A program made the translations under genes and the position numbers. Positions 49,024-57,597 of a stretch of 58,362 nt of DNA are shown here, piece by piece. Within the stretch, counting starts at the first letter, position 1. Each line of letters begins with the position of its first letter. This stretch comes from Actinomyces denticolens. Its GTDB lineage: Bacteria > Actinomycetota > Actinomycetes > Actinomycetales > Actinomycetaceae. Location: NCBI RefSeq assembly GCF_002072185.1, contig NZ_MVIW01000019.1:1-58362 (forward strand). Reading direction: 5' to 3'. The notes beneath the pieces were generated by a model. The model was not told the origin of the DNA, did not search any database, and was given only the letters and a program-made list of their open reading frames with translations.

Positions 49024-49799
49024 GGATGGACCTCGTGGCAGAACCGGTAGCCGATGCCGGGGGCCGTCTCGATGTAGCGCGGGGCGCTCGCGTCATCGCC
49101 GAGGACCCTGCGGATCTCTCGGATGCGGTGGTCGACGGCGCGCGTGGTGGTCGCGAAGTCGATGCCCCACAGGGCGGAGAGGAGCGCCTCGCGGGTGTGG
49201 AGCTCACCGGGGCGGCTCATGAGGAAGTCGAGGAGGGTGACCGCCTTGGGGGTCAGGACGAGCTCGCGCCCGCCCATCTCCACCCGGCGGCTGGCGCGGT
49301 GCAGGACGAGGTCGCCCGCCACGAGGCGCTCCGCGGCGGTCAGCGGCCGGCCGGGCCCTTGGGCGCGGCGCAGGATGGCGCGGATGCGGGAGACGAGCTC
49401 GGCGGGGTCGAAGGGCTTGGAGAGGTAGTCGTCGGCGCCGTCGTCGAGGGCGGAGATGCGCTCGTAGGTGGCGTCGAGCTGGGTGAGGAGGATGACGGGG
49501 GTCCAGGCGCCCTCGGCCCGCAGGCGCCGAACGAGTTCGCGCCCATCCATGCGGGGCATGAGGACGTCGGAGACGATGATGTCGACGGCGCCGCCGGCGA
49601 CGCCGTTGCCGCCCCCTCCCGGGACGGCGCCGCGCGCGCTCGCGCCCCGCGGGCGCAGCAGGTCGAGGGCCTCGACGCCGTCGGAGGCGAGGATCACCCG
49701 GTACCCCGACCTCTCCAGGTAGGGGCCGAGGGTGGAGCGGATGGGGGCCTCGTCGTCGACGAGCAGGACGGTTCCTGCGGATGTGCCGGGGTGGTGCAC
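49020..49799 (-). CDS. OmpR/PhoB-family response regulator
   Basis: The protein has 259 residues from GTG 49799, with GAGGA nine bases upstream. The receiver shows VLLVDDEAPIRSTLGPYLER, phospho-acceptor IIVSDVLMPRMDGREL (Asp78) and DDGADDYLSKPFDPAELVSR. The winged-helix output domain has GRELVLTPKAVTLLDFLMSR, DFATTTRAVDHRIREIRRVL and APRYIETAPGIGYRF. Between helix 2 and strand 3 an extra stretch of about 18 Gly/Ala-rich residues (SARGAVPGGGGNGVAGGAVD region) is inserted, which is unusual in a receiver. The gene diverges from arcA with a 440-bp gap. Confidence 0.93.
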   Translation of the reverse strand: MHHPGTSAGTVLLVDDEAPIRSTLGPYLERSGYRVILASDGVEALDLLRPRGASARGAVPGGGGNGVAGGAVDIIVSDVLMPRMDGRELVRRLRAEGAWTPVILLTQLDATYERISALDDGADDYLSKPFDPAELVSRIRAILRRAQGPGRPLTAAERLVAGDLVLHRASRRVEMGGRELVLTPKAVTLLDFLMSRPGELHTREALLSALWGIDFATTTRAVDHRIREIRRVLGDDASAPRYIETAPGIGYRFCHEVHP

Positions 49800-50239
49800 G
49801 GGCGGGTCCTCATTTCGCGGGCATGGACGGGCGACGGGGCGCGGGGATGCGGCCGCTTGGGCCCAAGTATGCCCGGACGGGCATCGCGTCCCTCGTGGAC
49901 CGGGCCCTGGGGGTTCGCGCCCGCTGAGCGCTCCCCCTCCGGCGGCGACCAGGCGCGGGCGCGCTCGGCGGGCGTCGGAGGCCTGCGGCATGAGTGACTT
50001 CCCTCACTCCTGTTGTAGACGCGCGTCACGATTGGTACGCTTGTACCAATGGTACGAACGTACCAATCCGAGAGGGTGACGCCGTCCCGATCAGAAACGC
50101 CCGGGGCCCCGCATCACCGCCACCCCTTCAGACCACACCCTGAACTCACCACCGCATCAGCGCAGGGCGAAGAGGCCCTGGGCCGAACCGCGTGCGCCCA
50201 TGCCGGGCGCCGCGCCAGATTCCAGAGGAATAGGACGCG
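49800..50239. other. Divergent control region between the response regulator and arcA
   Basis: No gene is supported. It contains the arcA promoter and operator at 50013-50067, then an untranslated leader of about 170 bases with no obvious riboswitch. AGAGGAATAGGA just before 50240 gives the arcA ribosome-binding site. The GTG start of the response regulator is at the left edge, with its GAGGA at about 49809-49813. Confidence 0.6.
50013..50067 (+). promoter_or_regulatory. arcA promoter overlapped by a 37-bp palindromic operator
   Basis: TTGTAG (50013-50018) and TACGCT (50036-50041), 17 bp apart, look like -35 and -10 boxes. The -10 lies inside ATTGGTACGCTTGTACCA-A-TGGTAC... (50031-50067), which equals its own reverse complement except at two symmetric positions. 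It contains four GGTAC/GTACC half-sites. Occupancy would block the promoter, so a repressor is likely. GntR/FadR-like or TetR-like proteins use such sites; the TetR gene at 57598 is one candidate. Confidence 0.6.
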
Positions 50240-51469
50240 ATGCTCACGCCATCCATCGACTCAGAGATCGGTCGACTCCAGACCGTCATCATCCACCGGC
50301 CCGGCAAGGAGATGCTGAGGCTGACCCCCGAGAACAAGGACGAGCTCCTCTTCGACGACGTCCTGTGGCTCGAGAGGGCCCAGCAGGAGCACGACGAGTT
50401 CGCGCGGGTGCTGCGCAGCCGCGGCGCCCAGGTCCTCTACCTGCAGGACCTGCTGGCCGAGACCCTGGAGATCCCCGAGGCGCGCGCCTTCCTGCTGGGG
50501 GCCGTCCTGTCCGAGGACTCCACGGGGCTGGCGGCCTCCCCCGCCATCCGCCAATGGGCCGAGAGCGTGGAGGCGCCCACCCTCGCCGAAACCCTCATCG
50601 CGGGGATCACCAAGGAGGAGCTCCTCGAGCACGTCCCGGGCATCTCCTCGATGGTGCTGGCCTCGATGGACCCCGAGGACCTGCTCATCGGCCCCCTGCC
50701 CAACCACCTGTTCACCCGGGACACCTCCTCGTGGATCTACAACGGCGTGTCGATCAACTCCATGTCGCGCGAGGCCCGGCGCCGCGAATCGCTCAACTAC
50801 CGGGCCATTTACACCTGGCATCCGCTCTTCGCCGCCAAGGGCTTCCCCATCTGGTCCGATGGCACGATCAGCCCCGCACTGTCCACCGAGGGCGGGGACA
50901 TCCAGATCATCGGCAACGGCGCCGTGCTCATCGGCGTCTCCGAGCGCACCTGCCCCCAGGGCGTGGAGCGCCTGGCCACTCAGCTCTTCGCCGGCGGCGT
51001 GCGCGAGATCGTCGCCGTCAAGATGAGGAAGACGCGCGCCCAGATGCACCTGGACACCATCATGACGATGGTCGACCACGGGACCTTCACCAAGTACGCC
51101 GGAGCGGGGATGCTCCCCACCTTCACCCTGCGCCCCGGCGAGCGCGAGGGCACGGTCGACGTCATCGAGAACCCCGCCGAGGCCATGCACGACGCCATCG
51201 CCGCCGCCCTGGGCATCGACGAGCTCACCGTGCTCACGACCCCCCAGGACAGCCGGGCGGCCGCCCGCGAGCAGTGGGACGACGGCGCCAACTCCCTGGC
51301 CGTCGCGCCCGGTGTGATCATCACCTACGAGCGCAACGTCAACACCAACGAGTACCTGACCTCCAAGGGCATCGAGGTGCTGACCATCCCCGGTAGCGAG
51401 CTCGGGCGCGGGCGCGGCGGCCCGCACTGCATGAGCTGCCCCGTGGTCCGTGAGCCCCTCGGCTCGTGA
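50240..51469 (+). CDS. arcA: Arginine deiminase
   Basis: The protein has 409 residues. It hydrolyses arginine to citrulline and ammonia. Motifs include [56 protein letters not shown] and [14 protein letters not shown] (His). The nucleophile is in [15 protein letters not shown] (Cys397). All guanidino-binding positions appear conserved. It is the first gene of an ADI operon, with arcB 56 bp and arcC further downstream. AGAGGA precedes the start. Expression is likely controlled at the palindrome 50031-50067. Confidence 0.97.
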   Translation: MLTPSIDSEIGRLQTVIIHRPGKEMLRLTPENKDELLFDDVLWLERAQQEHDEFARVLRSRGAQVLYLQDLLAETLEIPEARAFLLGAVLSEDSTGLAASPAIRQWAESVEAPTLAETLIAGITKEELLEHVPGISSMVLASMDPEDLLIGPLPNHLFTRDTSSWIYNGVSINSMSREARRRESLNYRAIYTWHPLFAAKGFPIWSDGTISPALSTEGGDIQIIGNGAVLIGVSERTCPQGVERLATQLFAGGVREIVAVKMRKTRAQMHLDTIMTMVDHGTFTKYAGAGMLPTFTLRPGEREGTVDVIENPAEAMHDAIAAALGIDELTVLTTPQDSRAAAREQWDDGANSLAVAPGVIITYERNVNTNEYLTSKGIEVLTIPGSELGRGRGGPHCMSCPVVREPLGS

Positions 51470-51525
51470 CTACTCTTCCTCCCATCGCCCCCATTCACCT
51501 CGATTCCAACGAAGGACGGAACGAC

Positions 51526-52536
51526 ATGACCCACCCTCTGCACAACCGCCACTTCCTCAAGGAGACCGACTTCACCACCGCCGAGTGGATGAGTCTGCTG
51601 GACCTCGCCGCCCAGCTCAAGGCGGACAAGAAGGCCGGCCGGGAGGTTCAGCGCCTCAAGGGCAAGAACATCGCGCTCATCTTCGAGAAGACCTCCACGC
51701 GCACCCGCTGCTCCTTCGAGGTCGGCGCCGCCGACCAGGGCGCCCACACCACCTACCTCGACCCCTCCGGCTCGCAGCTGGGCCACAAGGAGTCCGTGGC
51801 GGACACCGCTCGCGTGCTCGGGCGCATGTACGACGGCATCGAGTACCGCGGTGACGACCAGGCCAAGGTCGAGACCCTGGCCGAACTGTCCGGCGTGCCC
51901 GTGTGGAACGGCCTGACCGACGCCTGGCACCCCACCCAGATGCTCGCCGATCAACTGACGATGATCGAACTGGTGGACAAGCCGATCACGGAGATCTCCC
52001 TGGCCTACCTGGGCGATGCCCGCAACAACGTCGCCAACTCCCTGCTGGTCTCCGGCGCGCTGGTCGGCATGGACATCCGCCTGGTGGCGCCTAAGGAGCT
52101 CCAGCCCGAGGCCGAGGTCGTCGCCATCGCCGAGGGGCTCGCCGCCATCTCCGGGGCCCGCATCACGATCACCGACGACGTCGACGAGGGCGTCAAGGGC
52201 GTCGACTACCTCTACACCGACGTGTGGGTCTCCATGGGCGAGCCCAAGGAGGTCTGGGCCGAGCGCATCGCCCTGCTCAAGGACTACCAGGTCAACGGCG
52301 AGCTCGTGAAGCGCACCGGCAACGACGACGTCAAGTTCCTCCACTGCCTGCCGGCCTTCCACGACCGCAACACGAAGGTCGGCCAGCAGCTCTTCGAGGC
52401 CACCGGCATGGACGGCCTGGAGGTCACCGACGACGTCTTCGAGACAGAGCGCAACGTCTCCTTCCAGCAGGCCGAGAACCGCATGCACACCATCAAGGCC
52501 GTCATGGTCGCCACCCTGGGCGACTGGGAGGACTGA
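51526..52536 (+). CDS. arcB: Ornithine carbamoyltransferase (catabolic)
   Basis: The protein has 336 residues. Carbamoyl-phosphate-binding motif [20 protein letters not shown] is followed by [14 protein letters not shown] and [17 protein letters not shown]. The ornithine-binding motif is DVWVSMGE, and [16 protein letters not shown] follows. In the ADI pathway it splits citrulline to ornithine and carbamoyl phosphate. The ATG at 51526 has GAAGGACGG upstream; an upstream ATG at 51466 overlaps arcA and lacks a ribosome-binding site. arcC starts three bases after the stop. Confidence 0.97.
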   Translation: MTHPLHNRHFLKETDFTTAEWMSLLDLAAQLKADKKAGREVQRLKGKNIALIFEKTSTRTRCSFEVGAADQGAHTTYLDPSGSQLGHKESVADTARVLGRMYDGIEYRGDDQAKVETLAELSGVPVWNGLTDAWHPTQMLADQLTMIELVDKPITEISLAYLGDARNNVANSLLVSGALVGMDIRLVAPKELQPEAEVVAIAEGLAAISGARITITDDVDEGVKGVDYLYTDVWVSMGEPKEVWAERIALLKDYQVNGELVKRTGNDDVKFLHCLPAFHDRNTKVGQQLFEATGMDGLEVTDDVFETERNVSFQQAENRMHTIKAVMVATLGDWED

Positions 52537-52539
52537 CCC

Positions 52540-53505
52540 ATGCGCATTGTCGCTGCCCTGGGCGGCAACGCCCTCATGCGCCGGGGGGACAAGCCCGACG
52601 CCCGCACCCAGATCGCCAACGTGCAGGCGGCCGCCAAGCAGCTGGCCCTGCTGGCCGAGAAGCACGAGCTCATCATCACCCACGGCAACGGCCCGCAGGT
52701 GGGCGTGCTCGCCCTGGAGTCCGCCAATGATGACCGCCTGAGCGAGTGCTACCCCTTCGACACCCTGGGCGCGGAGACCCAGGGGATGATCGGCTACTGG
52801 CTCCTCCAGGCCATGCAGAACGCCCTGCCGGGCAGGCAGGTCGCCTCCCTGGTGAGCCAGACCCTCGTCCTGGCCGGGGACCCGGCCTTCGCCAACCCGA
52901 CGAAGTTCGTCGGCGAGGTCTACGACGAGGCCACCGCCAACCGGCTGGCCGCCGAGAAGGGCTGGACGGTCAAGAAGGACGGCGAGCACTACCGCCGCGT
53001 CGTCGGCTCGCCCAGGCCCCAGCGCGTCATCGAGACCCGGATGGCCCGGGCCCTCCTCCACGCGGGCGCCGTCGTCATCTGCGCCGGGGGCGGGGGCGTG
53101 CCAGTCATCCGCAACGAGCACGGCAAGCTCCAGGGGGTCGAGGCGGTCATCGACAAGGACCTGACCGCCGCGGTCCTCGCCGAGCACCTCGACGCCGACG
53201 CCCTGCTCATCCTCACCGACGTCGACGGCGTCCAGGAGGGATTCGGGACGCCCGGGGCCAAGCGGGTGGACCGCGCGACCCCGGCCTCGCTGCGCGCCAT
53301 GGACCTGCCCGCGGGATCCATGGGCCCCAAGGTGGAGGCCGTGTGCCGCTTCGTGGAGCTCACGGGCGACATGGCCGCCATCGGCCGCCTCGAGGACGCC
53401 ATCGGGATCATCGAGGGGGTCTCCGGGACGATCGTGACCCCGGGAGGGAACTACGGCGGGCCGGATGACATCCGACCGCCGGTGCCCGACCGCACGACCA
53501 ACTGA
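52540..53505 (+). CDS. arcC: Carbamate kinase
   Basis: The protein has 321 residues. Signature stretches are RIVAALGGNALMRRGDKP, LIITHGNGPQVGVLALESAN, VICAGGGGVPVIRNEHGKLQ and VIDKDLTAAVLAEHLDADAL. GSMGPKVEAVCRFVELTG is also typical. It converts carbamoyl phosphate and ADP to ATP, CO2 and ammonia, giving the energy yield of the ADI pathway. The C-terminus runs about ten residues past the usual end. It is translated right after arcB. Confidence 0.97.
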   Translation: MRIVAALGGNALMRRGDKPDARTQIANVQAAAKQLALLAEKHELIITHGNGPQVGVLALESANDDRLSECYPFDTLGAETQGMIGYWLLQAMQNALPGRQVASLVSQTLVLAGDPAFANPTKFVGEVYDEATANRLAAEKGWTVKKDGEHYRRVVGSPRPQRVIETRMARALLHAGAVVICAGGGGVPVIRNEHGKLQGVEAVIDKDLTAAVLAEHLDADALLILTDVDGVQEGFGTPGAKRVDRATPASLRAMDLPAGSMGPKVEAVCRFVELTGDMAAIGRLEDAIGIIEGVSGTIVTPGGNYGGPDDIRPPVPDRTTN

Positions 53506-53650
53506 CCGGGCGCTGATCGGCCGTCATCGCCCGGCGCGCCACCAATCCCAGGAGGGAGGTCTTCCCCGCACAGCGGATCTGTCAACCATCCATTCTCGAT
53601 GCATCGATACCCGCGGCGCACCGCCGCACTCACAAAGGAGTGATTCTTCC

Positions 53651-54778
53651 ATGACGAAGATCGTGAACTCGTGGAACGACTTCGACCCCCTCAAGCGCGT
53701 CATCGTCGGGCGCGCCGACTTCTCCGTCATCCCGCCCGAGGAGCCCGCCACCAGCGAGAAGGTGCCGATCGACTCCGAGATGCGCGGCATGTGGGGCCCC
53801 CGCCCCACGGAGACCGTCGAGAAGGCGAACGCCCAGCTCGACTACCTCGCCAAGGTCTGCGAGGACCACGGCGTCATCGTCGACCGCCCGACCCCGCTTC
53901 AGTGGAACCAGCCCGTCATCACCCCGGACTTCCGCACCGACTCGATGATGACCTGCATGCCGCCCCGCGACATCCTGCTGACCATCGGCAACGAGATCAT
54001 GGCCTCGGCCAACTCCTTCCGCTGCCGCTACTTCGAGTACCTGGCCTACTGGCCCCTCATGAAGAAGTACTTCGACGAGGACCCGGAGTTCAAGTGGACG
54101 CAGGCCCCCCGCCCGCGCCTGACCGACGCCTCCTACAAGCACAACTACTACGACGAGAAGATCTCGCTGGAGGAGCGCCTCGAGCGCACCGCCGCGAAGG
54201 ACTTCGTCACCACCGAGGCCGAGCCCATGTGGGACGCGGCCGACGTCCTGCGGCTGGGCAAGGACCTGTTCATCCAGCACGGCCTGACCACCAACCGCAC
54301 CGCGATGGAGTGGTTCAAGCGGTACTACCCGGACCTGCGCGTCCACGCCGTCAACTTCCCGGGCGACCCCTACCCGATCCACATCGACGCCACCTTCGTG
54401 CCGCTGCGGCCGGGGCTCATCATCAACAACCCCCACCGCCACCTGCCCGAGGAGCAGAGGAAGATCTTCGAGGCCAACGACTGGCAGATCGTCGACGCCG
54501 CCATGCCGGCGCACGAGACCCCGCCGCCGCTGTGCTACTCCTCGGTGTGGCTGTCCATGAACTGCCTGGTCCTGGACCACAAGACCGTCATCTGCGAGGC
54601 CAGCGAGGTCCACCAGATGGAGCAGATGGACAAGCTCGGCATGAACGTCATCCCCGTGCCGTTCCGCGACGCCTACCCGTTCGGCGGTGCCCTGCACTGC
54701 GCGACGGCGGACGTCTACCGCGAGGGCGGCTGCGAGGACTACTTCCCGAACCAGGTCGAGGACCCCACCCTCGTCTGA
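53651..54778 (+). CDS. Glycine amidinotransferase-like enzyme (AGAT family)
   Basis: The protein has 375 residues. It starts MTKIVNSWNDFDPLKRVIVG. The catalytic triad of arginine:glycine amidinotransferase can be placed: Asp195 in AEPMWDAADVLRLGK, His244 in YPIHIDATFVPLRPG, and Cys350 in FGGALHCATADVYREGG. Spacings (49 and 106) nearly equal those of human AGAT (254, 303, 407). WLSMNCLVLDHKTVICEASE also matches. Such enzymes move the amidino group of arginine to glycine or another amine, releasing ornithine. The acceptor here is unknown. It lies 145 bp after arcC with its own AAAGGAG site and a TCGATGCATCGA palindrome at 53596-53607. A 15-bp hairpin ends the unit. Confidence 0.85.
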   Translation: MTKIVNSWNDFDPLKRVIVGRADFSVIPPEEPATSEKVPIDSEMRGMWGPRPTETVEKANAQLDYLAKVCEDHGVIVDRPTPLQWNQPVITPDFRTDSMMTCMPPRDILLTIGNEIMASANSFRCRYFEYLAYWPLMKKYFDEDPEFKWTQAPRPRLTDASYKHNYYDEKISLEERLERTAAKDFVTTEAEPMWDAADVLRLGKDLFIQHGLTTNRTAMEWFKRYYPDLRVHAVNFPGDPYPIHIDATFVPLRPGLIINNPHRHLPEEQRKIFEANDWQIVDAAMPAHETPPPLCYSSVWLSMNCLVLDHKTVICEASEVHQMEQMDKLGMNVIPVPFRDAYPFGGALHCATADVYREGGCEDYFPNQVEDPTLV

Positions 54779-54785
54779 CGCACCG

Positions 54786-54825
54786 GGTCCCCGGGGGCCG
54801 CTCCTCCTTCCGGCCCCCGGGGACC
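54786..54825 (+). terminator. 15-bp hairpin after the amidinotransferase gene
   Basis: GGTCCCCGGGGGCCG (54786-54800) pairs perfectly with CGGCCCCCGGGGACC (54811-54825) across 10 bases. It begins seven bases after the stop codon and should separate the arc unit from the transporter genes. Confidence 0.8.
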
Positions 54826-54936
54826 ACCCCCACCTGACCAGGCAATCGCGCCCGGTCCCTGTGCCCACCGGGGCCTTCCAGGCAAAGACGCCTGAACCGG
54901 ATCCACCACGTGCAAGGACGCATAGGACGCACCCCA

Positions 54937-55965
54937 ATGAACGACACCTCGACCACCCCTGATCTCAAGGCCGCCGGTTCCACCTACGTCATGGACAAGA
55001 GGCTCGGCGCCATCGCCATGCTCATCTCCGCCACAGGCATGGGCCTGGTGGGGACCTTCAGCCGGGGCGCCACCAATGGCCTGATCCCCGATGACAAGGC
55101 CGTCATCGGCTCCTTCCTCGCCTCGGGCCGCATGCTCACGGGCCTGGCGGGCTTCACCGTCCTGCTCCTCGTGACCGGTAGGACCGCGCTGTTCCGCGCC
55201 ACCCGCCTCAGCCCGGCCATCATCATGGGAGGGATCTCCATCGGCCTGTCACTGGGCTGCTACATCTCCTCCACGCTGCTGACCACGATCGCCAACGCGG
55301 TCTTCCTCATCTACACCGGACCGCTGTTCTGCACGATCCTGGCCAGGATCTTCCGCAAGGAGAGGATCAGCCGCCTCAACGGGCTCTTCCTGCTCATCGT
55401 GTTCGTCGGCATGCTCATGACGATCGGGATCATCGACTACAAGGACGGGGCGCTCTCCTTCGGGCTGGACCTGTCGGTGACCTCGACCGAGTACCCGAAG
55501 AAGGCCCTGGGGGACCTCCTGGGCCTGCTGTCCGGCCTCTTCTACGGCATGGCCCTGTTCTTCAACGGGTACCGCAAGGACGTGGACTCCATCGTCCGCG
55601 GCGTGTGGAACTTCGTGTGGGCCTCCGTCGCGGCGCTGAGCATGGCGCTCGTCCTGCGCCCCTGGCACGGGGTGAGCGCCTTCACCGGCTCCAACTGGGG
55701 CTCGGCCGGGCTGCTGTTCGTCTTCAGCGGGCTGGTCGCCCTCGGATTCCTCGTCGTGGCGGGGAGGAACCTGCCCGCCGTGGAGATGTCCACGATCTCC
55801 TACTGGGAGTGCCCGGTGGCGATCATCTGCGGCCTGCTGATCTTCCACGAGCAGCTGACCCCGATCGGTATGATCGGTGGAACCCTGATCGTGGGCGGAG
55901 GCTTCGCCCCGATCATCGTCGATGCCCTCGCTCGAGCCGGTAAACGCTCTGTCGCTACCGCCTGA
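54937..55965 (+). CDS. DMT/EamA-type transporter
   Basis: The protein has 342 residues with ten predicted helices in two EamA-like halves: RLGAIAMLISATGMGLVGTF, TRLSPAIIMGGISIGLSLGC, AVFLIYTGPLFCTILARIFR, and later STISYWECPVAIICGLLIFH followed by EQLTPIGMIGGTLIVGGG. DMT proteins usually export amino acids or metabolites. Its position next to an ADI operon without arcD suggests ornithine, citrulline or a guanidino product as substrate, which is inference. The longer inner loop near residue 175 (ALSFGLDLSVTSTEYPK) is unusual. The ATG at 54937 lacks a strong ribosome-binding site. It is bracketed by hairpins. Confidence 0.85.
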   Translation: MNDTSTTPDLKAAGSTYVMDKRLGAIAMLISATGMGLVGTFSRGATNGLIPDDKAVIGSFLASGRMLTGLAGFTVLLLVTGRTALFRATRLSPAIIMGGISIGLSLGCYISSTLLTTIANAVFLIYTGPLFCTILARIFRKERISRLNGLFLLIVFVGMLMTIGIIDYKDGALSFGLDLSVTSTEYPKKALGDLLGLLSGLFYGMALFFNGYRKDVDSIVRGVWNFVWASVAALSMALVLRPWHGVSAFTGSNWGSAGLLFVFSGLVALGFLVVAGRNLPAVEMSTISYWECPVAIICGLLIFHEQLTPIGMIGGTLIVGGGFAPIIVDALARAGKRSVATA

Positions 55966-55971
55966 CCTCAT

Positions 55972-56015
55972 CGACGGCCGCCCCCGTTCCTCCATGGCAC
56001 GAGGGGCGGCCGTCG
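55972..56015 (+). terminator. 13-bp hairpin after the DMT gene
   Basis: CGACGGCCGCCCC (55972-55984) pairs with GGGGCGGCCGTCG (56003-56015). It starts seven bases after the DMT stop and ends 45 bp before the next start. Confidence 0.75.
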
Positions 56016-56059
56016 CCACTGAACAGCCCCTGACAGTCCACGAACCCGGAGAGACGCCC

Positions 56060-57448
56060 ATGACCACCGACGGCAGTACTGCCCCTCCACCCTCAACCGC
56101 GATCCCCAGCAGCGCCCGGGGGGCGACGGTGCGCCGAGCGGCGGCGGCGTCCTTCATCGGCAACTTCATCGAGTGGTTCGACTACGCCTCCTACGGATAC
56201 CTCGCCGTCGTCATCGGCAAGGTCTTCTTCCCGGAGAGCGATACCTCCGTCCAGCTCATGTCCACCTTCGCGGTCTTCGCGATGTCCTTCCTCCTGCGGC
56301 CCGTCGGCGCCGTCGTCTGGGGGGCCTGGGGGGACAGGTTCGGGAGGCGCTGGGCGCTGTCGTGGTCGATCCTCATCATGTCCGGCTCCACCTTCCTCAT
56401 CGCCTTCCTGCCCGGGTACTCGATGATCGGGCTGGGCGCGGCCATCCTGCTGCTGCTCCTGCGACTCGTCCAGGGGTTCTCCGCCTCGGGCGAGTACGCG
56501 GGCGCGGGCACCTTCCTCGCCGAGTACGCCCCCGCGGACAGGCGCGGCCTGTACACCTGCCTCGTGCCGGCCTCCACGGCGACGGGGCTGCTCGCCGGCT
56601 CCACCCTGGTGGCCCTGCTCCACTGGCTCCTCGACGACGCCTCCATGGAGTCCTGGGGCTGGCGCATCCCGTTCCTGCTGGCCGGCCCCCTGGGCATCAT
56701 CGGGCGCTACATCCGGGTGCACCTGGAGGACTCCCCCGCCTTCCAGGAGATGAACGCGCAACTGGAGGCCGCCTCCGGCCCGTCGCGGCGCACGCCCGTG
56801 CTCGATGTCCTGAGCAGGCACGGCCGGACGGTGGCGATCGCCTTCGGGGTCTCCTGCCTCAACGCCGTCGGCTTCTACCTGCTGCTGAGCTACATGCCCA
56901 CCTACCTGCAGAAGGAGATCGGCATCGGGGAGGGCACCTCCAACCTGCTGACCTCGATCATGCTCTGCGGCTACATCTCCTCGATCTTCGTCATGGGGCA
57001 CTTCTCGGACACCGTTGGGCGCCGCAAGATGCTCATCGGCGCCTGCGTGGCCTTCATCGCTCTGTCCGTGCCGCTGTTCTGGATCATGGAGGGCGGCAAC
57101 ATCTGGGTCATCCTCGCCTGCGAGCTGCTCTTCGCGGTCATCCTGACCGCCAATGACGGGACCCTGGCCACCTTCCTCGCCGAGTCCTTCCCCACCGAGG
57201 TGCGCTACTCCGGCTTCGCCCTGTCCTTCAACACGGCGAACGCCCTCCTCGGCGGCACGGCGCCCTTCCTCGCCACCTGGCTCATCTCCGTCACCGGCTC
57301 CCCCCTGGCGCCCGCGGTCTACCTCAGCGTCGTCGCGCTGGCCGCCCTGGGCGCGATGATCGTGGCGCCGGAGCACTCCGACGCCGACCTCACCGCCTTC
57401 ACCCAGGAGGGCTCGAAATCCCCGTCCCCGGTCAGTACACCTAGCTGA
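56060..57448 (+). CDS. MFS transporter of the metabolite:H+ symporter (MHS/ProP) family
   Basis: The protein has 462 residues with 12 helices. The MHS hallmark at the N-terminus is AASFIGNFIEWFDYASYGYL, followed by RPVGAVVWGAWGDRFGRRWA, LVQGFSASGEYAGAGTFLAE and the second loop motif GHFSDTVGRRKMLIG. LAESFPTEVRYSGFALSFN is also characteristic. MHS members import organic acids, betaines or proline; the substrate here is unknown. With the DMT gene it offers a possible transport pair for arginine-pathway metabolites. The ATG at 56060 follows GGAGAG. Confidence 0.9.
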   Translation: MTTDGSTAPPPSTAIPSSARGATVRRAAAASFIGNFIEWFDYASYGYLAVVIGKVFFPESDTSVQLMSTFAVFAMSFLLRPVGAVVWGAWGDRFGRRWALSWSILIMSGSTFLIAFLPGYSMIGLGAAILLLLLRLVQGFSASGEYAGAGTFLAEYAPADRRGLYTCLVPASTATGLLAGSTLVALLHWLLDDASMESWGWRIPFLLAGPLGIIGRYIRVHLEDSPAFQEMNAQLEAASGPSRRTPVLDVLSRHGRTVAIAFGVSCLNAVGFYLLLSYMPTYLQKEIGIGEGTSNLLTSIMLCGYISSIFVMGHFSDTVGRRKMLIGACVAFIALSVPLFWIMEGGNIWVILACELLFAVILTANDGTLATFLAESFPTEVRYSGFALSFNTANALLGGTAPFLATWLISVTGSPLAPAVYLSVVALAALGAMIVAPEHSDADLTAFTQEGSKSPSPVSTPS

Positions 57449-57597
57449 GCGTCCTCGCCCACGCTCTTCGGCCCGCCGGCCCGCCGGGCCCGCCGCCGGA
57501 GGGCGGACCCGGGATCTCCCAGGTCCTGGGGCCCTTCTCACGCGCAGCCATCTCGATTCACATCCCTGCGGCGCCGTTTTGGTCTTATCGTGTCAGC

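Noticed and set aside
51325-53187. Minus-strand open frame of 620 codons opposite arcA-arcC
   Set aside because: Antisense shadow of three well-recognised genes, with no start signal or conserved motif.
53630-54937. Minus-strand open frame of 435 codons opposite the amidinotransferase gene
   Set aside because: Val/Asp/Gly-rich antisense reading; the plus-strand protein has an intact catalytic triad.
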